NCBI GenBank assembly: GCA_030430025.1 | Contig: JAUIGR010000026.1 | Span: forward strand, 1 to 33,966 | Source of the DNA: Gammaproteobacteria bacterium | GTDB taxonomy: Bacteria; Pseudomonadota; Gammaproteobacteria; Xanthomonadales; Marinicellaceae | Reading direction: 5' to 3' | DNA length: 33,966 bases | In this document: positions 1 through 8,025 of the stretch, piece after piece | Layout: each line of letters opens with the position of its first letter | How positions within the stretch are numbered: position 1 is the first letter of the stretch | The notes under the pieces: model-generated | Databases searched by the model: none | The model's input: only the letters and a program-made list of their open reading frames with translations | What the model was told of the DNA's origin: nothing | Made by a program: the position numbers and the translations under genes

Positions 1-1001
1 GTAATCACGCCAATGGGAACTTCTGCTGGTGCTGCGATGGTTCTTGATATGGTATCTGCTAACAGCATACAGCTGCCACCGAGCCACATTGAGTTAAACA
101 ATAGTTTTCTATAGTCACTACCAGTCGTTAAACGCAACAAATGAGGAACCACAAGGCCAATAAAGCCAATGATGCCACTGACTGAAACGGCTACACCAAC
201 CGCTAAAGCGTTTAACCACAACAGTTGTGTTTTGACTTTTTCTATGGGGACACCCATGTATTTTGCATTGGCCTCGCCCAATAACATTAAATTCAATTCT
301 TTTCTTTTTCTCAGGATGCCCCAAAGCGCAAGCAATATTAAAGGAGCTACATATGACAGGTTACTCCATGTGGCTGCCGCCAAAGATCCCATCAACCAAT
401 AGGTGATCAGTCTCAGTGATTGGTCGTCAGCCAAGTAGCTCATTAAACCAATGACAGCAGCAAATAAGGCGTTGAGCGCAATCCCGGAAAGTAACAATGT
501 GATAATCTGAATTCGGCCGTTGATCATAGCCATTCGATTAATGATCAATGCAGTCGCTAAGGCGCCTAAAAATGCCAGTACAGGTAATACATACCCTTGA
601 AGCCAATTGGCAACAGCTACTTGTTTGAAATAGACGATACCAGATACTGCCGCCGCTGCTGCACCAGATGAAATACCCAGCAGACCTGGGTCAGCCAAAG
701 GATTTCTGCTCAATCCTTGCAAAGAGGCGCCACTGACTGCCAGAGCACAACCTACCAAAATAGCAAGAAGAGCACGAGGTAACCTGATTTGCATCACTAT
801 ACTCAATAGGTGTTGAGCAGTTGATTCTGAACCCCAAAGACTTTTCTTTATCAATTCCCAAGGTAAAGACAAGTCATTCAACACCGCACCATAAGACAAT
901 GCACACCAGAGGCATATCATCATAAAAAGCGGCAATGTCAAGACTGATATGATGCCTTTATAAAACATGTTGATAGGCAATTTCAGGATGTCAGCGGTCA
1001 T
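1..1001 (-). CDS. hmuU: FecCD-family ABC transporter permease, haem/B12 type (C-terminus outside window)
   Basis: Inner-membrane permease of a periplasmic-binding-protein-dependent importer for haem or a related iron or cobalt chelate. The frame stays open from the ATG at 1001 to the window edge, giving 333 residues of a family that is usually about 330-350, so only a short end is missing. After a first membrane helix it shows the conserved QIRLPRALLAILVG segment and the GASLQGLSRNPLADPGLLG motif typical of BtuC/HmuU/FhuB permeases, followed by several hydrophobic helices. Its start overlaps the end of the upstream binding-protein gene by 11 bases, which implies translational coupling. An ATP-binding subunit would be expected just beyond the left edge. 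The haem assignment comes from the neighbours; sequence alone gives only the FecCD family. Confidence 0.9.
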   Translation of the reverse strand, partial: MTADILKLPINMFYKGIISVLTLPLFMMICLWCALSYGAVLNDLSLPWELIKKSLWGSESTAQHLLSIVMQIRLPRALLAILVGCALAVSGASLQGLSRNPLADPGLLGISSGAAAAAVSGIVYFKQVAVANWLQGYVLPVLAFLGALATALIINRMAMINGRIQIITLLLSGIALNALFAAVIGLMSYLADDQSLRLITYWLMGSLAAATWSNLSYVAPLILLALWGILRKRKELNLMLLGEANAKYMGVPIEKVKTQLLWLNALAVGVAVSVSGIIGFIGLVVPHLLRLTTGSDYRKLLFNSMWLGGSCMLLADTISRTIAAPAEVPIGVI

Positions 1002-1803
1002 CTTTAGCCAGTTTCAAAACAGCCTCATCAATGCGAGTACCATACCCTAAAACTAACAAAGCATCGATGACCAATAACTGACAGCCCTGTTCAACAGTCG
1101 CTAATTTCAATATGATATTTTGACAGACAGCCTCTTGTCCTCCCATTTGTTCAACTGTATGTGAAGGCATGACGATTAAGTCAGGTCGGAATGAAACTAA
1201 GGCTTCTGTACTCAAGGGCTTATATCCTTCGAAGGTTGTTGCTTGGTTGTTGATGTTGGCCAGTGCAAACAACATGTCTGGGACGGTATTTTGGCCTGCA
1301 GCAACAGGCCCCCGGTCTCCTATGTTTAATAAAAAGAGCGCGTTACGTCGTTGTTGAGTTGTTCCAATGGTTTTCATTTGGTGTTCAACACGGTTGATGA
1401 TGGCTTCAGCTTCTCGATCACGGTTGAAATATGATCCAATGTCTCTCAGATAGGCTTTCCATGCTGATAGATTGTATTTTTCTTGCTTGAAAACTTTAAC
1501 AATAACACCTTGTTGAGCAATTTGGTCTAAAGCTTCTTTGGGTCCACCTCCATTTCCAACGACAAGTAGATCTGGTTGCATCGCTAATACTCCTTCAGCA
1601 GAAAGGGTACGAAAATAACCAACGTGAGGTTTTTGAGTTGCCTCAGCTGGGTAATAACTGCTGCTATCTACTGCTACAATCTCAGAACCCAGGTCTAAAG
1701 CGTATAAAATCTCAGTAACACTGCCACCTGCAGAAACAATCCGTTTGGCTTCAATAGGAGTGGCAATGATCGATAACAGAGCGGTAAAGATAATGGCTTT
1801 CAT
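991..1803 (-). CDS. hmuT: Periplasmic haem-binding protein (HmuT/ChuT-like)
   Basis: Substrate-binding protein that carries haem from the outer-membrane receptor to the permease. The protein is 270 residues from the ATG at 1803. A longer open frame runs upstream to 1929, but the 1803 start is chosen because it gives a clean signal peptide (MKAIIFTALLSIIATPIEA) and lies 4 bases after the previous stop. The mature part begins with the family pattern RIVSAGGSVTEILYAL. The segment VGYFRTLSAEGVLAMQPDLL contains the Tyr (residue 63) that binds haem iron in the HmuT/ChuT/ShuT family. The C-terminal LLVLGYGTRIDEAVLKLA is also typical. It is the middle gene of a DUF6607-hmuT-hmuU operon. Binding of haem itself is inferred from family and context. 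Confidence 0.88.
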   Translation of the reverse strand: MKAIIFTALLSIIATPIEAKRIVSAGGSVTEILYALDLGSEIVAVDSSSYYPAEATQKPHVGYFRTLSAEGVLAMQPDLLVVGNGGGPKEALDQIAQQGVIVKVFKQEKYNLSAWKAYLRDIGSYFNRDREAEAIINRVEHQMKTIGTTQQRRNALFLLNIGDRGPVAAGQNTVPDMLFALANINNQATTFEGYKPLSTEALVSFRPDLIVMPSHTVEQMGGQEAVCQNIILKLATVEQGCQLLVIDALLVLGYGTRIDEAVLKLAKDDR

Positions 1804-1807
1804 ATTT

Positions 1808-2911
1808 TTATTTGATGTATTTATTGATGGTTTCGGATATAAAGCGACGAGCGTCTTTGGGATCATAATCTTCCCCACCATCAAGTTTTGAAGCATAAGC
1901 GAACATCGGCATAAATAGGGGTTGTCCATCGACTTTTTTTAATAGTTTGATGTGCTTATTTTTACTGATGATCTGTTTCCAAATATTTCTAACATCTGTC
2001 CAGAATAAGCCCGTTCTTTTCATATACTGATCACCCGGTGAAAAGTCGGTACCTATGATGCGTTGATAACGACCAATACCTTCCTCTTTAGCCACTGTAC
2101 CGGTTAGTTCACCATCAGAATTGATTTGTTGCTTCCAGTTTTCCTCTTCCTGTACCCAGCCAAAACGATTAATCGTATGTCGGTTATATCCTGATAATAC
2201 TTGGTAGTCATCTCTGACACTGTATTCTCTGCGAGGCAAAGGTCTGTTGGTTTTGTCACTGATCCAGGTTGAGTATGATGGGAAATGTTGCCACTCGCCC
2301 ATGGCTTCATAGCGGGGAGAGTCATCAACTTGAAACACGGCTTGTGACCAACGACCTTGTCGCTGTTCTTTTGATGTTTCAGTGTTATACCATTGGTTAT
2401 GATGATCATAGGTAAGTAGCGATGAGTCTTCATAAGTCCAGTCTTGACGCCAATGTTTCATTACCATAGGTTCAGAGACACCTTCTGCTGTTTTGAAGTA
2501 CATGACCATGATGTGTTGCAAGCTGATGAAGTTTTCTTGATCACTCAACACATAAATATATTCAGTCCCCCATGAGTGGTATGGCCTGTCTCTTTGGAAA
2601 TGTTCAGAAAAACCGACGGTTTCAATAAAGTTGAAGTCAACCCGATAAGGTCCAGCCATAGCCAAGATGGCCAATCTATCCTTTTCTTTTTTATTTAAGC
2701 CATCTTTATTTAATGCTAACCAGCCAGAGTGTGGAGCTGGGTCATTCTTGACATCAACTCCTTGTGAGCTGCCACCTCTAGGTTTGTTATCACAGCGGTC
2801 TATCAGTGGCCAACTAAAAGCATAATAATCTATTTGGTCACATTTGATTTCTTCGTTGGCGAGACAAGGAAAAGTAAGTATAAGTAAAAAGATGAGAATG
2901 TAATTTTTCAT
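1808..2911 (-). CDS. DUF6607 family exported protein of the haem-uptake operon
   Basis: A 367-residue protein of unknown function that I recognise as DUF6607, a family found beside TonB-dependent haem receptors in gammaproteobacteria (recall, not searched). The ATG at 2911 gives a signal peptide ending near PCLANEE; the open frame extends further upstream into the divergent promoter and is not used. The mature protein is rich in Trp and Tyr (YHSWGTEYIYVL, MKHWRQDWTYEDSSLLTY, RRFISETINKYIK at the C-terminus) and has no membrane helix after the signal, so it is probably periplasmic or attached to the outer membrane. It is the first gene of the leftward operon, 4 bases before hmuT, and shares the Fur-box region with the receptor gene. 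That context suggests iron-regulated expression and a role in haem acquisition; the biochemical role is unknown. Confidence 0.82.
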   Translation of the reverse strand: MKNYILIFLLILTFPCLANEEIKCDQIDYYAFSWPLIDRCDNKPRGGSSQGVDVKNDPAPHSGWLALNKDGLNKKEKDRLAILAMAGPYRVDFNFIETVGFSEHFQRDRPYHSWGTEYIYVLSDQENFISLQHIMVMYFKTAEGVSEPMVMKHWRQDWTYEDSSLLTYDHHNQWYNTETSKEQRQGRWSQAVFQVDDSPRYEAMGEWQHFPSYSTWISDKTNRPLPRREYSVRDDYQVLSGYNRHTINRFGWVQEEENWKQQINSDGELTGTVAKEEGIGRYQRIIGTDFSPGDQYMKRTGLFWTDVRNIWKQIISKNKHIKLLKKVDGQPLFMPMFAYASKLDGGEDYDPKDARRFISETINKYIK

Positions 2912-2922
2912 GATTATATTAA

Positions 2923-2961
2923 TGAGAATGATTTGCAATTGCGTGTAATTTAAATTATAGT
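2923..2961 (+). promoter_or_regulatory. Fur-box-like operator overlapping a sigma70 promoter
   Basis: The 15-mer TGAGAATGATTTGCA (2923-2937) matches the 7-1-7 Fur consensus TGATAATnATTATCA at 11 of 14 defined positions. It overlaps a -35 TTGCAA (2933-2938), which is followed by a 17-base spacer and a -10 TATAGT (2956-2961). The promoter points toward the receptor ATG at 2996. The same site lies 12-26 bases upstream of the divergent DUF6607 start, so one repressor could silence both directions when iron is plentiful. The Fur call is inferred from motif and gene function. Confidence 0.7.
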
Positions 2962-2995
2962 GCGCTCCAATGTCAATATATAGAGTGAAAATCAA

Positions 2996-5215
2996 ATGAA
3001 AAAAACAATACTGTCTTTGTTCATTTCAGTAGCAATTGTCAATACCGTTCATGGAGAAGAGGAAGCCATCGATTTGACGAAAGTGACTGTGACCGCAAAC
3101 AAAACAGAAAAAGAATTGGCTCAAGTGACGAGTAAAACCACAGTGATCACTGACGATGAAATGGAGCAATATAACCACAGAAATATCAAGGATTTGATTC
3201 GTTATGAGCCAGGTGTCATGGTGCCTGGTTCTGGTCGCTATGGTTTGAGTGGTTTCAATATCAGAGGCATTGGTGGAGATCGCATATTGACAATGATTGA
3301 TGGTATACCGATTGCTGATGAATTTTCCTTTGGACCTAATTTATCTTCCAGAAGAAACTTTGTTGATATTGATTCTTTGAAGGCAGTTGAAATTGTGCGT
3401 GGGCCATCATCCAGTTTATATGGTTCCAATGCCATTGGTGGAATGGTGACGTTTCTCAGCAAGGATCCTGCTGATTACCTTCGGGGTGATCACCAGTATC
3501 AATCGATTTTAAAGTTGGGATATGACACCGTTGACCAGTCCTTTGATGGCCATTTCACCTATGCAGCTGGCAATGAAAAACATCAAGGTATGATTCTGGC
3601 GACTTATCGGGATGGTCATGAAACCGAGACTTATTTTGGTGGAGAGGAATCGGGGCCAGACAGAAAAGCGGCCAATCCGATGAATCAAAGGGATACAAAC
3701 ATATTGGCTAAATGGGTGATGGCTCCCAATGATAACAACATCATAAAATTAACTTTGGAAAAATATCAGGCTCATATTGACACCAATGTGCTGAGTCAAG
3801 CAGGCACGGTGGTTTTTGGCACACTTAAGCAAGCAGTGACAGCAGAAGATGAGAAAAAACGAGATCGATTTGGTTTCAACTATATATATTCAGGAGATTT
3901 ATGGCTTGCAGATGAGCTGTCGTTAAGTATTTATGGACAAGACTCTGAAAGTGACCAACGTACTCATGAGTCACGGTTATCACCGACACAAGTTGCAGAA
4001 ACTAGGTTCAGAGACTCCATCTATAAACAAGATAATCATGGTTTCAAATTAAATGTAGTTAAAGACATCGGTACAAAGATCCCACAGCAATGGGTTTATG
4101 GTTTTGATTACGATATTTCAGATGTTAAAACTTTGAGGACTGGCCAAACATTCGTTATTGCTACAGCGGAGCAAGTGCCAGAGGCCAGTGATTTCCCTAC
4201 ACGTGACTTCCCTAATTCTGAATACAAAAGCTATGGTATTTACTGGCAGAATGAAATGGCTTTCTTTGATCAGCAGTTATTCATTACACCAGGCTTTCGC
4301 TACGATAATTTCAAGTTGACCCCGACTGCCGATGATGTTTATCTTTCAGGAAATACGGGTTCGCCAATACCTGAGGGTTATGACGAATCTGAGGTGAGCG
4401 CCAAGTTGGGTCTATTGTGGCAGATCAATGATCACTGGTCGTTATTTGGTCAATATGCTGAGGGTTTTAAGGCACCTCCAATAGACGCGGTCAATACGGG
4501 TTTCACGAACTTTGCTGGTGGTTACACTACTTTACCTAACCCAGACCTCAACCCTGAGTCATCACAATCTATTGAGCTGGGTTTTCGATATGTTGGCGAA
4601 AGCCACCAATTCGAAGTTTCTTATTATGATAACAACTATGATGATTTCATTGAGTCCTTAGCGTTCAAGGGTTTTAATCCAGTCACTGGTTTATTGGAGT
4701 TTCAAGCTCGTAACTTAGCTCAAGCCGAAATCAGTGGTTTTGAATTTCGGGGATACTGGAATATGAGCGGCTTATTGGAGGGCATGTATATGCAATACGC
4801 TTATGCCAACTCAGAAGGTCAAGACAAAACCACCGATTTAGACATTAATTCGGTGCAACCAGATTCACTGTCTGTTGGTATTGGATATGCCTCTTCATCA
4901 GGTCGCTGGAGTAGTGAGTTGCTGGCTACAGCGCACAGAAGAAAAACTGAGATAGATGCTTCTGCGATTCAGCCAGCAGATCCAGCAGAGCCTGCTGTGA
5001 GCTCATTCCAAACACCCGGATTTACTGTTCTTGACTGGGTCGGTCAATACCATTTGACAAAAGACATGTCAGTTTCTTGGGGTGTTTATAACATCACCGA
5101 TAAAAAATACTGGCAATGGAATGATGTATTGGTGCAAGCAGCTGATGCTCCGGGTTTGGATCGATTGACACAACCGGGAAGAAATGCATCGGTTACCTTT
5201 AAATTTGTCTTTTAG
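2996..5215 (+). CDS. TonB-dependent haem/haemoglobin-type outer-membrane receptor
   Basis: Outer-membrane gated barrel (739 residues) that imports an iron compound using TonB energy. It has a signal peptide (MKKTILSLFISVAIVNTVHG), a TonB-box-like stretch IDLTKVTVTA, and a plug domain at about residues 35-150 with VEIVRGPSSSLYGSNAIGG. A long beta-barrel follows and ends in the aromatic VTFKFVF typical of outer-membrane proteins. The family signatures are EGFKAPP (489-495), the FRAP equivalent, and NPDLNPE (515-521), the NPNL equivalent. Between these two, characterised haem receptors keep a His that ligates haem; here there is none. Shine-Dalgarno pairing is weak (only GAG at 2983-2985). It is divergent from the binding-protein operon and probably Fur-regulated. 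Haem is the most likely substrate from context, but a different iron chelate is possible. Confidence 0.88.
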   Translation: MKKTILSLFISVAIVNTVHGEEEAIDLTKVTVTANKTEKELAQVTSKTTVITDDEMEQYNHRNIKDLIRYEPGVMVPGSGRYGLSGFNIRGIGGDRILTMIDGIPIADEFSFGPNLSSRRNFVDIDSLKAVEIVRGPSSSLYGSNAIGGMVTFLSKDPADYLRGDHQYQSILKLGYDTVDQSFDGHFTYAAGNEKHQGMILATYRDGHETETYFGGEESGPDRKAANPMNQRDTNILAKWVMAPNDNNIIKLTLEKYQAHIDTNVLSQAGTVVFGTLKQAVTAEDEKKRDRFGFNYIYSGDLWLADELSLSIYGQDSESDQRTHESRLSPTQVAETRFRDSIYKQDNHGFKLNVVKDIGTKIPQQWVYGFDYDISDVKTLRTGQTFVIATAEQVPEASDFPTRDFPNSEYKSYGIYWQNEMAFFDQQLFITPGFRYDNFKLTPTADDVYLSGNTGSPIPEGYDESEVSAKLGLLWQINDHWSLFGQYAEGFKAPPIDAVNTGFTNFAGGYTTLPNPDLNPESSQSIELGFRYVGESHQFEVSYYDNNYDDFIESLAFKGFNPVTGLLEFQARNLAQAEISGFEFRGYWNMSGLLEGMYMQYAYANSEGQDKTTDLDINSVQPDSLSVGIGYASSSGRWSSELLATAHRRKTEIDASAIQPADPAEPAVSSFQTPGFTVLDWVGQYHLTKDMSVSWGVYNITDKKYWQWNDVLVQAADAPGLDRLTQPGRNASVTFKFVF

Positions 5216-5238
5216 GTAACATATGTCAATGACTCTAG

Positions 5239-5356
5239 GAGACCTCTGCATAAGTCTGAATTATTGAAAAAAAGAGATAAAATCTTAAAGTTTGCTGACG
5301 CAAAAATTGGGGATTTTAGATTTTTTATCTTGATTCACGACTTATGCAGAGGTCTC
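5239..5356 (-). mobile_element. Family A MITE-like element, copy A1 (118 bp)
   Basis: Both ends carry a perfect 18-base inverted repeat, GAGACCTCTGCATAAGTC at 5239-5256 and its reverse complement at 5339-5356. The element is flanked by the direct repeat TCTAG (5234-5238 and 5357-5361), which reads as a 5-base target duplication. The inside has no ORF and contains a second complementary pair around ATAAAATCTTAAAG and TTTTTTATCTT. Compared with the other copies, its interior is in reverse orientation. It lies 23 bases after the receptor stop codon and could help end transcription. Confidence 0.85.
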
Positions 5357-5371
5357 TCTAGAGCAAACACA

Positions 5372-5400
5372 ATCGATGAACAGCGCGTTTGCGTTATAAT
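5372..5400 (+). promoter_or_regulatory. Possible mnmG promoter
   Basis: A consensus -10 TATAAT lies at 5395-5400, 51 bases before the chosen mnmG ATG. The base run 17 bases upstream is ATCGAT, a poor -35, so the call rests on the -10 alone. The site is just downstream of element A1, so mnmG seems to have its own promoter. Confidence 0.4.
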
Positions 5401-5451
5401 ACCGTCATTTCAATGCCAACAGAACTGTTGATTTTTTAATTTGTGAATGTG

Positions 5452-7323
5452 ATGAAATACGACCAGATTTTTGATGTGATTGTAGTGGGTGGTGGTCATG
5501 CGGGTACTGAAGCTGCTCTTGCTTCGGCTCGAATGGGTGCAAAAACCTTACTGTTGACGCACAATATTGAAACCATTGGTCAGATGAGCTGTAATCCAGC
5601 CATAGGAGGCATTGGTAAAGGTCATTTGGTTAAAGAAATAGATGCGTTGGGTGGCATTATGGCACAAGCCACAGACCATGCGGGTATCCAATGGCGTACC
5701 TTGAATTCTCGCAAGGGGGCGGCAGTTCGGGCTACTCGGGCGCAATGTGACCGTGCTTTATATCGGCAATTCATCCGCACCACTGTTGAAAATCAAGCAA
5801 ATCTGTATATCTTTCAACAAGGTGTTGAGGACCTTATTATTGAAAATGATCAAGTGAAAGGTGCTGTGACTCAAATGGGACTGATCTATTTGGCAAAAAC
5901 AGTGGTATTAACTGTTGGTACCTTTTTGGCAGGCAAAATTCACATTGGTTTGAACAACTATGCGGGTGGTCGTGCGGGTGATCCACCAGCTACTGTATTG
6001 GCAGAAAAATTACGTGCTTTGCCTTTTGAAGTTGATCGACTTAAAACCGGTACACCACCAAGAATCGATGGTAAAACTGTTGATTTTTCTTTGATGGAAG
6101 AGCAGCCTGGTGATTCACCCAGGCCAGTGTTTTCATACATGGGTGATGTCAATCAACATCCAGAGCAGGTCAGTTGTTACATCACCCATACCAACCTAGA
6201 TACCCATGAGTTGATCCGCAATGGATTGGATCGTTCACCCATGTATTCAGGTGAAATTGAAGGTAGGGGACCTCGTTATTGTCCGTCAATTGAGGATAAA
6301 ATCATGCGTTTTGCTGATAAAGATTCTCATCAGATTTTTGTCGAGCCTGAGGGCTTGAATACGCATGAACTCTATCCTAATGGGATATCGACGTCTTTAC
6401 CATTCGATGTACAAATTGACTTGGTTCGTTCGATTAAAGGGTTTGAAAATGCTCACATCACCAGACCAGGCTATGCCATTGAATATGACTTTTTCGATCC
6501 GCGTGGTTTACAAGCGAGCCTTGAAACCAAATATGTTGAGGGTTTGTATTTTGCTGGTCAAATCAATGGTACCACTGGCTATGAAGAAGCAGGCGCTCAG
6601 GGTCTGATTGCTGGGATGAATGCTGCCTTGAAAGTAGCAGGAAAGCCAGCCTGGACACCAGCGAGAAATGAAGCTTATATGGGTGTTTTGGTCGATGATC
6701 TGATCACTCAGGGTACCAATGAACCCTATCGAATGTTTACTTCCCGTGCAGAATATCGGCTGATGCTGCGAGAAGACAATGCCGATTTTCGATTAACTGA
6801 AAGAGGTCGAGATCTCGGTTTGATCAGTGATGAAAGATGGATTGCTTTCACTGAAAAAAAACAACATGTAGAAGGTTCCCTTGAACATCTTAAAGGATTG
6901 TGGCTGGGCCCCAACAATGCTTTAGGAAAGAAATTCATGACTCAAACTGGGATTGAGTTGAGCAAAGAGACCAGCGCTTACGACTTGCTCCGTCGTCCTG
7001 AAGTCAACATCAGCATGCTCATAGAGCTAGATGAAATTTCACTGCCATCACAAGCCGAAAAAGTTTTAGAGCAAGTTGAAATCCAAACCATGTACGCCGG
7101 TTACTTGGAACGTCAGCAACAGGAAATCGATAAGGCGAAGGCCCATGAAAACAAACCTTTGCCAGCTGACTTGGACTATCGTCAAATCAAAGGTTTGAGT
7201 GGTGAACTGACCGAAAAACTCAACCACATCAAACCGGGGACTATCGGCCAGGCCAGCCGCATTCAGGGCATGACCCCTGCTGCAGTTTCCTTGCTATTGG
7301 TATATTTAAAAAGAGTCGGTTAG
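5452..7323 (+). CDS. mnmG: tRNA uridine-5-carboxymethylaminomethyl(34) synthesis enzyme MnmG (GidA)
   Basis: FAD-dependent partner of MnmE that installs the 5-carboxymethylaminomethyl group on wobble uridine 34 of certain tRNAs. The protein is 623 residues, close to the E. coli length. The ATG at 5452 aligns residue for residue with the E. coli N-terminus (seven residues, then DVI); a GTG at 5443 would add three residues and is less likely. The Rossmann FAD motif [12 protein letters not shown] lies at 11-22. It is followed by [18 protein letters not shown], the redox-Cys and FAD-binding stretch, and later by [26 protein letters not shown] and [12 protein letters not shown]. The C-terminal helical domain ends in [16 protein letters not shown]. 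No rsmG follows as it does in many bacteria; the gene stands alone between repeat-filled spacers. No strong Shine-Dalgarno sequence is visible. Confidence 0.97.
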   Translation: MKYDQIFDVIVVGGGHAGTEAALASARMGAKTLLLTHNIETIGQMSCNPAIGGIGKGHLVKEIDALGGIMAQATDHAGIQWRTLNSRKGAAVRATRAQCDRALYRQFIRTTVENQANLYIFQQGVEDLIIENDQVKGAVTQMGLIYLAKTVVLTVGTFLAGKIHIGLNNYAGGRAGDPPATVLAEKLRALPFEVDRLKTGTPPRIDGKTVDFSLMEEQPGDSPRPVFSYMGDVNQHPEQVSCYITHTNLDTHELIRNGLDRSPMYSGEIEGRGPRYCPSIEDKIMRFADKDSHQIFVEPEGLNTHELYPNGISTSLPFDVQIDLVRSIKGFENAHITRPGYAIEYDFFDPRGLQASLETKYVEGLYFAGQINGTTGYEEAGAQGLIAGMNAALKVAGKPAWTPARNEAYMGVLVDDLITQGTNEPYRMFTSRAEYRLMLREDNADFRLTERGRDLGLISDERWIAFTEKKQHVEGSLEHLKGLWLGPNNALGKKFMTQTGIELSKETSAYDLLRRPEVNISMLIELDEISLPSQAEKVLEQVEIQTMYAGYLERQQQEIDKAKAHENKPLPADLDYRQIKGLSGELTEKLNHIKPGTIGQASRIQGMTPAAVSLLLVYLKRVG

Positions 7324-7638
7324 TGTGCTAAGCAAAATGATTATACTCATTGGCTGGTAATTGCTTTTTTGCTATCTGAAAAGAACTCGAAGCTACAGGA
7401 TAGCTGCATCTGAATTAGGGAAAATCCATCCTTAATTCAATAACAACCACAGATAAACGAATCAAAAAGACCATTTTTATACATTAAAGTCAAATCAGGG
7501 AAGATGAAAGAGTTAATGTTACATTGATCATTTTTGCAGAGGTCCCAAGAAATAATGCAATTATTATGAACTTTTAATTAGGAAAATTTCGATGGTTCAA
7601 AAAGTACCTCATAATCCATGATGCGTTTTTAATCTAAA
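7324..7638. other. Intergenic region after mnmG without a recognised gene
   Basis: No convincing ORF. It contains an imperfect inverted repeat pairing GAATTAGG (near 7411) with CCTTAATTC (near 7431) but without a T-run, and the decayed family A copy listed separately. The rest is plain AT-rich sequence. Confidence 0.5.
7467..7546 (+). mobile_element. Decayed family A element (possible copy)
   Basis: The right end TTTTTGCAGAGGTCCC (7531-7546) matches the family A terminus TGCAAAGGTCTC with a few changes. AAGACCATT at 7467 could be the matching left end, giving 80 bp, close to the 77 bp of copy A2. No flanking repeat was found. The right end is credible; the left end is a guess. Confidence 0.4.
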
Positions 7639-7889
7639 TAGTCAGTCCTGAAAAAGTCCTTCCTGGCCTTTTCCAGCATCGGTCAAAAAAACACTTAAGC
7701 GCAAAAGTGTGATTTTGCTGCTGTTTTTTGACCTTACTTGAGCCTGATGGCTCAAGGTGGCACATCCCTGTGCCACACCATCGACCAGAAAAATGCATCG
7801 TAGTAGCTGTTTTCTGGTCGAAAAAATGTGCAAGATTGAAGTAACTCTGTATATTTAACAATAAGTTATGCATTTTTCAGGTTCGACTA
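7639..7889 (+). mobile_element. Family B multi-hairpin element, long form, copy B1 (251 bp)
   Basis: Bounded by TAGTCAGTCCTGAAAAA (7639-7655) and its near-complement TTTTTCAGGTTCGACTA (7873-7889). Inside, successive stem-loops follow. CTGAAAAAG pairs with CTTTTCCAG (7648-7676, one mismatch). GGTCAAAAAA.. pairs with ..TTTTTTGACC (7681-7733). TTGAGCC/GGCTCAA has a TGAT loop (7739-7755). TGGCACA/TGTGCCA has a TCCC loop (7758-7775). CGACCAGAAAA (7782-7792) pairs perfectly with TTTTCTGGTCG (7810-7820). Flanking AA/AA may be a 2-base duplication. Frames across it are open only by chance and give no recognisable protein. The full-length copy B5 at 27412 is about as long and very similar. Confidence 0.85.
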
Positions 7890-7921
7890 AATAAACCATG
7901 GATAAGGTTTTATTAATTTTA

Positions 7922-7998
7922 GAGACCTTTGCCTAAAACGTGATTCAAGATAAAAAGTCTAAAATTTTCTTAATGATTCAGAATGATGCAAAGGTCTC
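7922..7998 (+). mobile_element. Family A element, copy A2 (77 bp, internally deleted)
   Basis: Starts GAGACCTTTGCCTAAAACGTG and ends GATGCAAAGGTCTC. The inner sequence matches the first and last parts of copies A3 and A4 but lacks their middle 70-80 bases. The flanks are TTTTA and TCTTA, a 4-of-5 match to a target duplication. It ends 27 bases before the ATG of the giant RHS gene, so it forms part of that gene's leader or promoter region. Confidence 0.8.
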
Positions 7999-8025
7999 TC
8001 TTATTTTTTGGGAAATTATTTCATT

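Noticed and set aside
5443-5451. GTG start for mnmG three codons upstream
   Set aside because: The ATG at 5452 aligns exactly with the family N-terminus; the GTG has no better ribosome-binding site.
7335-7352. AATGATTATACTCATT after mnmG as a Fur box
   Set aside because: It lies at the 3' end of a gene with no downstream iron gene, and the match is only a short palindrome.
7634-7873. 79- and 63-codon minus-strand ORFs inside copy B1 and a 62-codon one in B5
   Set aside because: They follow the hairpin sequence of the element and are altered by small indels between copies; nothing in them looks like a protein.
7881-7890. GGTTCGACTAA in family B resembling a tRNA T-loop
   Set aside because: No acceptor, D or anticodon arms can be folded around it, and it is part of the element's terminal inverted repeat.
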